Counted from the first letter of the stretch, positions 1 through 6,488 are shown. The stretch is DNA of 9,869 nucleotides from Oscillospiraceae bacterium UBA6370 (GCA_002437735.1 DJRC01000035.1:10209-20077); one strand, 5' to 3'. Numbers and translations: made by a program. The notes: generated from the letters alone by a model not told the origin.

Positions 1-65
1 TGACCCTGAGCCTTCAGCTCGGCCATCGCGGTCTTATCCATACCGTCAGTAACAAGAATACGCAT
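1..65 (-). CDS. serA: D-3-phosphoglycerate dehydrogenase, N-terminus only
   Basis: Only the first 21 codons are inside the window; the gene continues past the left edge. The peptide starts MRILVTDGMDKTAMAELKA, which resembles the opening beta strand and helix of clostridial D-3-phosphoglycerate dehydrogenases. That enzyme oxidises 3-phosphoglycerate to 3-phosphohydroxypyruvate using NAD, the committing step of serine synthesis. An AAGGAG ribosome binding site at 75-80 sits 9 bases before the ATG. The gene lies 35 bases downstream of serC on the same strand, with no terminator between them, so the two are probably co-transcribed. The identification combines a short peptide match with the serC neighbour. 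The catalytic and NAD-binding parts cannot be seen here. Confidence 0.87.
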   Translation of the reverse strand, partial: MRILVTDGMDKTAMAELKAQG

Positions 66-100
66 GATAACTTTCTCCTTGTAAATTTTTTAAAATGGTT

Positions 101-1189
101 TTACTTGTGCTCGGCCTCGAACTTCTTGAGGAAGTCGACCAGCGCCTGAGCGCCCTCGATGGGCATGGCGTTGTAAACGCTCGCGCGCAGACCGCCAACG
201 GACTTGTGGCCCTTGAGGTTATCGTAGCCCGCAGCCTTGGTGGCGGCGACGACTTCGGCGTCCAGCTCGGCGGAGTCGGTGACGAAGGGAATGTTCATGA
301 GAGAGCGGAACTCCGGCTCGACCGTGCCGTGGAACATCTTGGAGGAATCCAGGAAGTCATAGATGACCTTGGCCTTGGCGATGTTGCGCTTGTGCATCTC
401 CTCAAGACCGCCGATGCTCTTGAGGTACTTGAAGACTTTGCCGCAGCAGTAGATGGCCCAGCAGTTGGGCGTGTTGTACATGGAGTCATTCTTGGCGTGG
501 GTGTCGTAGCGCATATAGATGGGCATCTTGGGATCGAGATCCTCACGGATGAGATCCTCGCGGATGATGACGATGACCATGCCGGCCGGGCCGACGTTCT
601 TCTGCACGCCCGCGTAGATCATGCCGTAGTCGCTGACGTTGCAGGGCTGGGAGAGGAACATGGAGCTCTGGTCGGAGACGAGGATGTGACCCTTGGTGTT
701 GGGCAGCTTCTGCCAGGTCACACCGTGGATGGTCTCGTTCTCGCAGATGTAGACGTAGTCGGCGTCGTCGGGAATGTCGAGATCGGAGCAGTCGGGAATG
801 TAGCTGTAGTTCTTATCCTTGGAGGAAGCGGCAACAATGACCTTGCCGTACTTCTTGGCTTCCTTGATGGCCTTGTTGGACCATGCGCCGGTGTCGATGT
901 AGACGGCCTTGCCGTTCTTCATTAGGTTCCAGGGAACCGCCGCGAACTGGAGGGTGGCGCCGCCCTGAATGAAGAGGACCTTATAGTTGTCGGGGATTCC
1001 CATCAAGTCGCGCAGATCGGCCTCGGCCTCGTCGATGATTTGCTGGAAGACCTTGGAGCGGTGGGACATTTCCATGACGCACATGCCGCTGCCGCGGTAG
1101 TTCATCATCTCGTCACGGATCTCCTCCAGCACGGGCTCGGGCATCATGGCGGGACCGGCGGAGAAGTTGTAGGTGCGATTGTACTTCAT
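101..1189 (-). CDS. serC: Phosphoserine aminotransferase
   Basis: This 362-residue protein has the usual length for SerC, a PLP-dependent class-V aminotransferase that converts 3-phosphohydroxypyruvate and glutamate to O-phosphoserine and 2-oxoglutarate in the cytoplasm. The N-terminal YNFSAGPAMMPEPVL and the MSHRS segment are family hallmarks. GGATLQFAAVP (about 76-86) and W103 belong to the PLP phosphate and ring pocket. D173 in VSDQSS contacts the pyridine nitrogen, and K197 in AGVQKNVGPAG is the Schiff-base lysine. GGLRAS near the C-terminus supplies the substrate-phosphate arginine. Nothing looks truncated or mutated. The ATG is preceded by a strong AGGAGG at 1198-1203 with 8-base spacing. 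It is the first gene of a serC-serA operon. Reading of residue roles comes from the family; presence of the motifs is seen directly. Confidence 0.98.
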   Translation of the reverse strand: MKYNRTYNFSAGPAMMPEPVLEEIRDEMMNYRGSGMCVMEMSHRSKVFQQIIDEAEADLRDLMGIPDNYKVLFIQGGATLQFAAVPWNLMKNGKAVYIDTGAWSNKAIKEAKKYGKVIVAASSKDKNYSYIPDCSDLDIPDDADYVYICENETIHGVTWQKLPNTKGHILVSDQSSMFLSQPCNVSDYGMIYAGVQKNVGPAGMVIVIIREDLIREDLDPKMPIYMRYDTHAKNDSMYNTPNCWAIYCCGKVFKYLKSIGGLEEMHKRNIAKAKVIYDFLDSSKMFHGTVEPEFRSLMNIPFVTDSAELDAEVVAATKAAGYDNLKGHKSVGGLRASVYNAMPIEGAQALVDFLKKFEAEHK

Positions 1190-1256
1190 TGTTGTTTCCT
1201 CCTAATTGTTGTTATTTTAAGGTAAAATGACGGTTTTTGCCTAATTTAATAATTAT

Positions 1257-1285
1257 AGTATAGTACAGCTTATTTGGATAATCAA
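1257..1285 (-). promoter_or_regulatory. Candidate sigma-A promoter for serC-serA
   Basis: On the minus strand the -35 is TTGATT (1280-1285), followed by a 17-base spacer and the -10 TATACT (1257-1262). A TATAAT at 1252-1257 is an overlapping alternative -10 but has poor spacing to this -35. Transcription would start near 1250, giving a leader of about 60 bases. The call rests on consensus match only. Confidence 0.5.
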
Positions 1286-1418
1286 TAGAAAAAAAGAAAT
1301 GACCTAAATGATTTTTTGTCAACGAAACAAAAAGTAAGATTTTTGCGTTTTGGCTTGAAAAAGCAAAGCAAGGCGGCGTTCTTAAAAAAGATGTAAGAAT
1401 CGCTTAAAAAGAAAAGCA

Positions 1419-1447
1419 TTGCATATTGCGTTAAGAACGTGTAAAAT
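1419..1447 (+). promoter_or_regulatory. Candidate sigma-A promoter for acyltransferase-like gene
   Basis: The -35 is TTGCAT (1419-1424), then a 17-base spacer, then the -10 TAAAAT (1442-1447). The predicted transcription start falls near 1454, leaving a leader of about 25 bases with the AGAAGG ribosome binding site at 1467-1472. That position leaves no room to translate from the upstream GTG at 1462 with a usable ribosome binding site. Confidence 0.6.
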
Positions 1448-1479
1448 ATTCGAAAAGAACCGTGAAAGAAGGTATTGCC

Positions 1480-2328
1480 ATGCGTCCGGACGGAACCCGA
1501 GTCAAGAATGCCAGCGCCATCGTTTCGGCGCTTCCCTATATCATGCCGCGCCGCTATGACGCGCACGACTACATCACCGAGTACGCCGAGATGGAGCCGA
1601 TGCGCCGCTACATTCAGAGCAAGCGGCGGGAGGGCGTGCGCATCTCCTACATGGCGCTGATCCTCGCCGCTTACTTCAAGGCGTATCAGCAGAATCCGAA
1701 GATCAACCGCTTCATCATGAACTCGAAGATCTACCAGCGCAACCACTTCTGCGTCAGCTTCGTCATTCTCAAGACGCGCGCCGACGGCACGCCCGACGAG
1801 ACGAGCGTGAAGATCTTCTTTGAGGACGGGGACGACGTCATTTCCATCAACCGCAAGATCGAGGACGCGGTCGCGCTCAACCAGAAAAAGGAGCATAACA
1901 ACAACACCGACCGCTTTGCGAGCTTCATGTTCTCACTGCCGGTGCTGCCGACGCTCCTGGTCGGCCTCGTCAAGCTCCTCGACCGCCTGGGCCTGCTGCC
2001 GCGCTTCGTCATCGACCTCAGCCCGTTCCACACGAGCCTTTTCATCACCAACCTTGCCAGCATCAACACGGAGGCCATCTACCACCACTGCTACGAGTTC
2101 GGCACGACAGGCGTGTTCGTCTGCATGGGCAAGCCCGTTCCCAATTTCCTCACCGGCGAATACAACAAGAAGCTCATGCCGCTCGGCATCGTGATGGACG
2201 AGCGCATCTGCACGGGCCACGAGTACGCGCTCTTCTGGCAGACGCTCCGCCGCTATCTCAAGCACCCCGAGCTGACGGAGAACGGCGCGGAGGAGCATGC
2301 GGAGATGCCGGAGGCGGCCGAGGCGTAA
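1480..2328 (+). CDS. Stand-alone E2-like (2-oxoacid dehydrogenase / CAT fold) acyltransferase domain protein
   Basis: This 282-residue protein matches the catalytic-domain fold of 2-oxoacid dehydrogenase E2 and chloramphenicol acetyltransferase. The match covers the C-terminal half: PFHTSLFITNLASI (182-195), then GTTGVFVCMGK (208-218), then PLGIVMDERICTGHEYA (234-250). It has no lipoyl or E1/E3-binding domain, and no dehydrogenase genes are nearby, so it is not an ordinary complex subunit. At the usual catalytic DHRxxDG motif it reads D240-E-R-I-C-T-G246, so the catalytic His is replaced by E241 and the following Asp by T245. Its substrate is unknown. I recall similar stand-alone proteins with DERICSG in other anaerobes, which suggests a family trait rather than decay. 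I chose ATG 1480 over GTG 1462 because AGAAGG at 1467-1472 is correctly spaced for it. The C-terminus is an acidic Ala/Glu-rich tail. Confidence 0.8.
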   Translation: MRPDGTRVKNASAIVSALPYIMPRRYDAHDYITEYAEMEPMRRYIQSKRREGVRISYMALILAAYFKAYQQNPKINRFIMNSKIYQRNHFCVSFVILKTRADGTPDETSVKIFFEDGDDVISINRKIEDAVALNQKKEHNNNTDRFASFMFSLPVLPTLLVGLVKLLDRLGLLPRFVIDLSPFHTSLFITNLASINTEAIYHHCYEFGTTGVFVCMGKPVPNFLTGEYNKKLMPLGIVMDERICTGHEYALFWQTLRRYLKHPELTENGAEEHAEMPEAAEA

Positions 2329-2347
2329 GGGGGCAACCGCGCGTTGC

Positions 2348-2376
2348 TTGCTTTTCCGGCGGAAAGCGGGTATGCT
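2348..2376 (+). promoter_or_regulatory. Candidate promoter with internal dyad for XRE/zinc-ribbon gene
   Basis: A -35 TTGCTT (2348-2353), 17-base spacer and -10 TATGCT (2371-2376) lie directly upstream of the regulator gene. The predicted leader is only about 17 bases. The spacer carries an imperfect dyad, GCTTTTCCG (2350-2358) and CGGAAAGC (2360-2367), placed where a repressor would block polymerase. No terminator separates this from the preceding gene, so read-through is also possible. Confidence 0.5.
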
Positions 2377-2399
2377 GTCCGACATGGAGGTGATCGCGC

Positions 2400-2846
2400 A
2401 TGGAAACCAAAAATGTGATCTACGAGCTGCGCACGGGAAAGGGTATGTCGCAGGATGAGCTTGCCGAGAAGCTGTTCGTGACGCGGCAGGCGGTCTCGCG
2501 CTGGGAAAACGGCGAGACGGTGCCGAACACGGAGACGCTCAAGCTGCTCTCAAGGCTCTTCGACGTGTCGATCAATACGCTTTTGGGCTCGCCGCGGCAG
2601 CTGATCTGCCAGTGCTGCGGGATGCCGCTCGAGGAGGCGTCGCTCAGCCGTGAGCCAGACGGAGCCATCAACGAGGACTACTGCAAGTGGTGCTACGCCG
2701 ACGGCAAATTTGCCTATACGAGCATGGACAAGCTCATCGACTTCTGCGCGGAGCACATGGCGAGCGAGCAATGGCCCGCCGGGCAGGTGCGCGCCTATCT
2801 GGCGGGACTCCTGCCGACGCTCAAGCATTGGCAGGCGGCGGAATAA
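2400..2846 (+). CDS. XRE-family transcriptional regulator with C-terminal zinc ribbon
   Basis: This is a 148-residue cytoplasmic DNA-binding protein. Residues about 5-62 form an XRE/Cro-type helix-turn-helix: the MSQDELAEKLFVTRQAVSRWENG segment (16-38) spans the two core helices and the characteristic W-E-N-G turn, followed by VPNTETLKLLSRLFDVSINTLLG. Residues 70-98 form a putative zinc ribbon with ligands C70-x2-C73 and C95-x2-C98 (an extra Cys is at 72), then a helical tail. This combination is common in Firmicutes and matches the 'putative zinc ribbon' family PF12674 from memory; the ligand sensed is unknown. GGAGG at 2386-2390 lies 9 bases before ATG 2400. The dyad inside its own promoter suggests autoregulation, which is inference. 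A terminator follows the gene directly. Confidence 0.9.
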   Translation: METKNVIYELRTGKGMSQDELAEKLFVTRQAVSRWENGETVPNTETLKLLSRLFDVSINTLLGSPRQLICQCCGMPLEEASLSREPDGAINEDYCKWCYADGKFAYTSMDKLIDFCAEHMASEQWPAGQVRAYLAGLLPTLKHWQAAE

Positions 2847-2861
2847 GCGAATATCCGAAGA

Positions 2862-2887
2862 AAAGCGGGCCAGCGGCCCGCTTTTTT
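2862..2887. terminator. Bidirectional intrinsic terminator between convergent genes
   Basis: The stem is GCGGGCC (2865-2871) with GGCCCGC (2875-2881) around a 3-base AGC loop. It is flanked by AAAA on the left and TTTTTT (2882-2887) on the right, so it can terminate transcripts from both sides. The T run reaches the stop codon of the minus-strand FAD/Rieske gene, so that gene ends immediately at its terminator. Confidence 0.9.
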
Positions 2888-4344
2888 CATATCTCCTGCG
2901 GGAAGTCCTTGCAGGACTTGAGTGCGGCCCTGGCCGGCTCGCTGAGCCGGTGGCCCGTGTAGTCGAATCGCGAGCCGTGACAGGGGCAGTCCCACGATTT
3001 TTCGTCGTCGTTCCACGTCAGCTCGCAGCCGCGGTGCGGGCACCGGATGTCCACCGCGAACAGCGTGCCGTCCGTGTGGCGGTAGACGCCGTATTTTTTG
3101 CCCTGCCACTGTACGATGCCCGCGTGAGTGCGGGCAATGTCCGCCGCCGCGGTCTGCGCGGGTACGAACAGCCGCCGTCCGATGCCGCGCACGGCGTAGC
3201 CGGCGCCCTCCCAGAAGGCGGAGATGGACGCGGAGGGGAAGAAGCGCTGGGGCGAGAAAATGTCGGCGTAGGGGTAGTCCTCGCCGGTGAGACGGGCGGT
3301 GAGCAGCGTGGCGGCGACCATGCTGCCGGTCATGCCCCACTTGCCGAAGCCGGTGGCGACGTGCAGGAACGGCGCGGACGAGGAGTAGGAACCGATGTAC
3401 GGCACGCCGTCGAGCGTCATGCAGTCCTGCGAGGACCAGGCGAACGCCTCCTGCGCTGCGGGAAAGAGCCGCTGCGCCTGTGCGCGCAGACGGTCGTAGC
3501 TGTCGCCGAGGTTTTCGCCGCAGCGGTGCCCGCCTCCGCCGAGGAGCAGATAGCGCCCGCTGCGCCGCAGGCTCCAGCCCTCCTCGCCCGCGTCGAGCCA
3601 CATCCCGGAGAGCGGCGGCGCGCCGGTCAGCGCAAGGAGATACGAGCGCTCCTGCCGCAGCCGCAGGTCGTAGAGCCCGAAGCGCTCGAGCATGGGGAAG
3701 TGCGTGGCGACGACGACCTGCTCCGCTGTGACCGTGCCGCCGTCGCAGCGGACGGCGTGGCCGCGGATATCGCGCACGGGGGAGTGCTCGTAGACCGTCA
3801 GCCCCGGCAGCAGCGCCGCGAGGAACGGCAGCGGCGAGAGCTGCGCCTGCCGCTCGAAGCAGAGCGCCTCGCGCACCGGAAAGGGCAGCCCCTCGGGCTT
3901 CACCAGCCGTGCGGGCGCGCCGAGAGACAGTGCGCATTCCAGCTCGCGCGCGAGGGAGGGGCCGTCCGGCGCGGCATAGACGAAGGAGCTTTCATCTGAA
4001 AAGCCGCAGTCGATGCGCTTCTGCCGCACGAGCGCGCGGAACTGCCGCACGGCGCAGAGATTTGCCTGCAGGTACTGCTGCGCAAGGTACAGCCCGAAGT
4101 CATGCACCAGCCGCTCGCAGAACCGGCCGTGCTGCGCGGTGACCTTCGCCGTCGTGTGCGCGGTCACGCCCGAGGCGAGGCGGTCTCCCTCCAGCAGCAC
4201 GACGCGCAGACCCCGCGTGTGCAGGGCGTAAGCGGTCAGAATGCCGGCCATGCCGCCGCCGACCACAGCGGCGTCGGCGTGCAGGTCCTCCTGCAGCGGC
4301 GGATAGGCGGGGAGCGTGTAGCGGCTGTTCCAAAGCGTTTGCAT
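2887..4344 (-). CDS. FAD-dependent oxidoreductase with C-terminal Rieske [2Fe-2S] domain
   Basis: The protein has 485 residues. An N-terminal DAO-type flavoprotein domain starts with the dinucleotide motif AAVVGGGMAGILTAYAL (about 25-41), with the ribose-binding acid E52 in VVLLEGD. The segment TAHTTAKVTAQHG (61-73) is typical of the glycine/D-amino-acid oxidase group. A second FAD contact lies near HVATGFGKWGMTGS. The C-terminal Rieske domain carries C435-P-H437 and C453-P-C-H456, the four cluster ligands, plus C440 and C455 in the CPHxGC / CPCHGS pattern seen in respiratory Rieske proteins. The layout resembles the B. subtilis YhfW family; the substrate is unknown. No signal peptide or membrane segment is visible, so it is probably cytoplasmic. 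GGAGG lies 7 bases before ATG 4344. It stands alone, divergent from the LysM-CAP gene, with no ferredoxin or reductase partner nearby. Confidence 0.93.
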   Translation of the reverse strand: MQTLWNSRYTLPAYPPLQEDLHADAAVVGGGMAGILTAYALHTRGLRVVLLEGDRLASGVTAHTTAKVTAQHGRFCERLVHDFGLYLAQQYLQANLCAVRQFRALVRQKRIDCGFSDESSFVYAAPDGPSLARELECALSLGAPARLVKPEGLPFPVREALCFERQAQLSPLPFLAALLPGLTVYEHSPVRDIRGHAVRCDGGTVTAEQVVVATHFPMLERFGLYDLRLRQERSYLLALTGAPPLSGMWLDAGEEGWSLRRSGRYLLLGGGGHRCGENLGDSYDRLRAQAQRLFPAAQEAFAWSSQDCMTLDGVPYIGSYSSSAPFLHVATGFGKWGMTGSMVAATLLTARLTGEDYPYADIFSPQRFFPSASISAFWEGAGYAVRGIGRRLFVPAQTAAADIARTHAGIVQWQGKKYGVYRHTDGTLFAVDIRCPHRGCELTWNDDEKSWDCPCHGSRFDYTGHRLSEPARAALKSCKDFPQEI

Positions 4345-4389
4345 AGGCGTGCCTCCGAAGCGTTTTTGCTATTGTCTGCCGCTGCGCCG

Positions 4390-4453
4390 TTTCCTATTCC
4401 TGCCGGAATTGGGAAATAGTTGGACTTGCAAAAATGGTTACAAAATGTAACCA
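4390..4453. promoter_or_regulatory. Divergent control region with two inverted repeats
   Basis: The 162 bases between the FAD/Rieske gene and the LysM-CAP gene contain a perfect palindrome. TGGTTAC (4435-4441) and GTAACCA (4447-4453) flank AAAAT, a spacing of about one and a half helix turns typical of dimeric repressors. A weaker dyad, TTTCCTATTCC (4390-4400) and GGAATTGGGAAA (4405-4416), lies beside it. I could not fit a good -35/-10 pair in either direction. The nearest candidates are TTGGAC at 4420 or TTGCAA at 4426 on the plus strand and TTGTAA at 4438-4443 on the minus strand, all with poor -10 elements, so the promoters may need an activator. Confidence 0.5.
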
Positions 4454-4463
4454 TTAGAGGACG

Positions 4464-4480
4464 GAGGGAGCAAATCCCTC
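4464..4480 (+). other. Small hairpin in the LysM-CAP leader
   Basis: GAGGGA (4464-4469) and TCCCTC (4475-4480) form a 6-bp stem around GCAAA, about 26 bases upstream of the start codon and just before the AAAGGAG ribosome binding site. It could stabilise the mRNA 5' end. It has no T run, so it is not a terminator, and it does not match a riboswitch I recognise. Confidence 0.4.
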
Positions 4481-4506
4481 GAAAAGCACGAAAAGGAGAA
4501 TGTACC

Positions 4507-5106
4507 ATGAAAAAACTGCTTTCCCTGTCGCTGGCGCTGCTGGCAGCCGCGGCCATGACCGTCCCGACGCTTGCCGCGTCCCACACCGTGCAGCGCGGCG
4601 ACACGATGTGGAGGCTCGCCGTGCGGTATCAGGTCGGCACGAGTGAGATCATCGACGCGAACCCGCAGGTCGCGGACCCGGCCCTCATCTACCCCGGCGA
4701 CGTGCTGACCATCCCCGAGACGGGTGCCTCCGTCCGCGCCTACGAGCAGGAGGTCGTCCGCCTTGTGAACGCCGAACGTGCGAAGCACGGCCTTGCCGCG
4801 CTGACCGAGGACTGGGAGCTTTCCCGCGTCGCACGCTACAAGTCGCAGGACATGCACGATAACCGTTACTTCGCGCACAGCAGCCCGACCTACGGCACGC
4901 CCTTCCGGATGCTCCGCGCCTTCGGCCTCAGCTACCGCACGACGGGCGAGAACATCGCCATGGGCTATGCCACGCCTGCCGCGGTCGTCGCAGGCTGGAT
5001 GAACAGCGAGGGTCACCGCGCCAACATCCTCAACAGCGCCTATACGAAGATCGGCGTCGGCTACGTCGCCGACGGCCGCTACTGGACGCAGCAGTTCATC
5101 GGCTGA
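4507..5106 (+). CDS. Secreted LysM-CAP (SCP-like) cell-wall protein
   Basis: The protein has 199 residues. A signal peptide of about 24 residues (MKKLL, then a Leu/Ala-rich core, cleavage near TLA-A-S) sends it outside. Residues about 25-69 form one LysM peptidoglycan-binding domain (SHTVQRGDTMWRLAVRY to YPGDVLTIP). Residues about 80-197 form a CAP/SCP domain of the bacterial YkwD type, with H124 in FAHSSP, E148 in GENIAMG, and WMNSEGHRANILN (164-176) carrying E168 and H170. These four residues line the CAP cavity in the family. The biochemical role of bacterial CAP proteins is generally unsettled; a role in cell wall or spore coat is inference. The ATG was chosen because AAAGGAG at 4492-4498 precedes it with 8-base spacing and a signal peptide begins there. 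The frame stays open upstream to TTG 4420 without support. Confidence 0.94.
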   Translation: MKKLLSLSLALLAAAAMTVPTLAASHTVQRGDTMWRLAVRYQVGTSEIIDANPQVADPALIYPGDVLTIPETGASVRAYEQEVVRLVNAERAKHGLAALTEDWELSRVARYKSQDMHDNRYFAHSSPTYGTPFRMLRAFGLSYRTTGENIAMGYATPAAVVAGWMNSEGHRANILNSAYTKIGVGYVADGRYWTQQFIG

Positions 5107-5149
5107 GACGATGGATCTCATCGGATAAAACGATGGACTCTTTCACCGC

Positions 5150-5177
5150 TTGACTTTTCCGCCGACTCGTGTAAAAT
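5150..5177 (+). promoter_or_regulatory. Candidate sigma-A promoter for the CLC transporter
   Basis: A -35 TTGACT (5150-5155), a 16-base spacer and -10 TAAAAT (5172-5177) predict transcription from about 5184 with a leader of roughly 54 bases. The leader ends in the purine-rich ribosome binding site GGAAGGGGGAG (5221-5231). The leader is short and lacks a recognisable fluoride riboswitch. Confidence 0.7.
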
Positions 5178-5237
5178 CACCTTGTTCAGACGATGTGAAA
5201 TTGCCGTAAAGAAACGGGACGGAAGGGGGAGCGGACC

Positions 5238-6488
5238 ATGGAGAAGCTGCAGGACGTGACCGGCCACGTGATGGTCTATGTGAAAACGCTGGTCAAGTGG
5301 CTGCTGACCGCCGCGCTCATCGGCGCGGTCGGCGGCGCGGTCGGCTCGCTGTTCCACCTCGGTGTGGAGTATGCCACCGCGCTGCGGACAGAGGTCCCTA
5401 CGCTGCTTTACGCGCTGCCGCTCGCGGGCGTGCTGATCGTCGCGCTCTACCGCTTCCTGCGCACGCAGGGCGTGGGCACCAACGCGGTGATCGACGCGGT
5501 GCATCAGGGACGCGAGCTGCCGATCCTGCTCATTCCCGCCATCTTCCTTGCCACGCTTCTCACACATCTGGCGGGCGGCAGCGCGGGACGCGAGGGAGCG
5601 GCGCTGCAGATCGGCGGCGACCTCGGCGAGCACTTCGGCAAGCTGCTGCGCATGGACGATAAGGACTGCCGCCTGGCGACGCTGTGCGGCATGAGCGCGC
5701 TGTTCTCCGCGCTGTTCGGCACGCCGCTCGCAGCGGTGTTCTTCGCGCTCGAGGTCGTGAGCATCGGCGTGCTGTACTATTCCGGGCTTATTCCCTGCAT
5801 CACCTCGTCGCTGGTGGCCTACGCTGTGTCGCTGCGCTTCGGCATCGAGCCGATGCGCTTCGCCGTTGCCGCGCCGGAGACCGATGCGCTCACGCTGGCG
5901 CGTGCGGCGATGCTGGCGCTCGGCTGCGCGCTGGTGAGCATCCTCTTCTGCGAGGCGCTCCACCGCACGGAGCATCTGACGGAGCGGCTGGTCAAAAACG
6001 ATTATCTGCGCGCCTTCCTCGGCGGCTGCCTTGTGATCGCGCTGACGCTGCTCGCCGGCTGCCGCGACTACAACGGCGCGGGCGGCCATGTCATCGCTGC
6101 CGCGCTCGGCGGCACGGCGAAGCCGGAGGCGTTCCTGCTCAAGATTGTCTTTACCGCCGTCACGCTCGGCTGCGGCTTCAAGGGCGGCGAGATCGTGCCC
6201 ACGCTCTTTGTCGGCTCGACCTTCGGCTGCGCGGCGGGAGCGTTGCTCGGCCTGCCCGCGGGCTTTGCTGCGGCGCTCGGCATCGCGGGCCTTTTCTGCG
6301 GCATGACGAACTGCCCCATCACCTCGCTGCTCATCAGCATTGAGCTGTTCGGCGCGGAAGGACTGCTGTGCTACGCTGTTGTGTGTGCGGTGAGCTATGT
6401 CTGCTCCGGCTATCGGGGGCTGTACTCCAGCCAGACCATCCTCTACTCCAAGCTGCGCGCGGAGTTCATCAACGTCCACACGAAGTGA
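5238..6488 (+). CDS. CLC-family anion transporter, CLC-F-like numbering
   Basis: This 416-residue polytopic inner-membrane protein belongs to the CLC chloride channel/antiporter superfamily and lacks the cytoplasmic CBS domains. The gating signature is GGSAGREGAALQ (113-124), with external gating glutamate E119 and Ala where many CLCs have Pro. The site aligning with the GSGIP motif reads G78-V-G-T-N82. The GxFxP-type motif is GGEIVPTLFVG (316-326), and a GLYSSQ segment puts Y396 where the central tyrosine of E. coli ClC falls. V173 follows E172 where the E. coli protein has its internal proton glutamate. Length and numbering match fluoride/proton CLC antiporters as I remember them (gate near 118, tyrosine near 396), but diagnostic residues differ, so substrate is open between fluoride and chloride. 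ATG 5238 follows a strong ribosome binding site. It has its own promoter. Confidence 0.92.
   Translation: MEKLQDVTGHVMVYVKTLVKWLLTAALIGAVGGAVGSLFHLGVEYATALRTEVPTLLYALPLAGVLIVALYRFLRTQGVGTNAVIDAVHQGRELPILLIPAIFLATLLTHLAGGSAGREGAALQIGGDLGEHFGKLLRMDDKDCRLATLCGMSALFSALFGTPLAAVFFALEVVSIGVLYYSGLIPCITSSLVAYAVSLRFGIEPMRFAVAAPETDALTLARAAMLALGCALVSILFCEALHRTEHLTERLVKNDYLRAFLGGCLVIALTLLAGCRDYNGAGGHVIAAALGGTAKPEAFLLKIVFTAVTLGCGFKGGEIVPTLFVGSTFGCAAGALLGLPAGFAAALGIAGLFCGMTNCPITSLLISIELFGAEGLLCYAVVCAVSYVCSGYRGLYSSQTILYSKLRAEFINVHTK

Larger units (their letters stand above)
1190..1479. other. AT-rich divergent intergenic region, serC / acyltransferase-like
   Basis: About 290 bases without a gene, much richer in A and T than the flanking coding sequence. 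It has several A and T runs (around 1288-1295, 1311-1317, 1329-1345 and 1405-1415) that could bend DNA or act as UP elements. It holds one candidate sigma-A promoter facing each way, listed separately, leaving about 130 bases between them. I saw no convincing hairpin terminator, T-box or riboswitch pattern in the roughly 60-base serC leader. Confidence 0.6.

Noticed and set aside
95..925. Long plus-strand open frame opposite serC
   Set aside because: It is fully antisense to a textbook serC, has Val/Asp/Leu/Gly-rich low-complexity composition and no ribosome binding site or family motif. It is a codon-bias shadow.
1462..1479. Upstream GTG start for the acyltransferase-like gene
   Set aside because: It lies within about 10 bases of the predicted transcription start and lacks a ribosome binding site. 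ATG 1480 has AGAAGG at the right distance and begins at the conserved MRPDG segment.
2650..3999. 449-residue plus-strand frame opposite the FAD/Rieske gene
   Set aside because: It starts inside the XRE gene, runs through the terminator, and is Arg/Ala/Gly-rich without recognisable domains. The opposite strand has intact FAD and Rieske motifs.
5178..5237. Fluoride riboswitch before the CLC gene
   Set aside because: The leader is only about 54 bases from the predicted start, and I could not find the conserved GG-GAUG and CUGAUG blocks or the pseudoknot arrangement. A covariance-model search would settle it.
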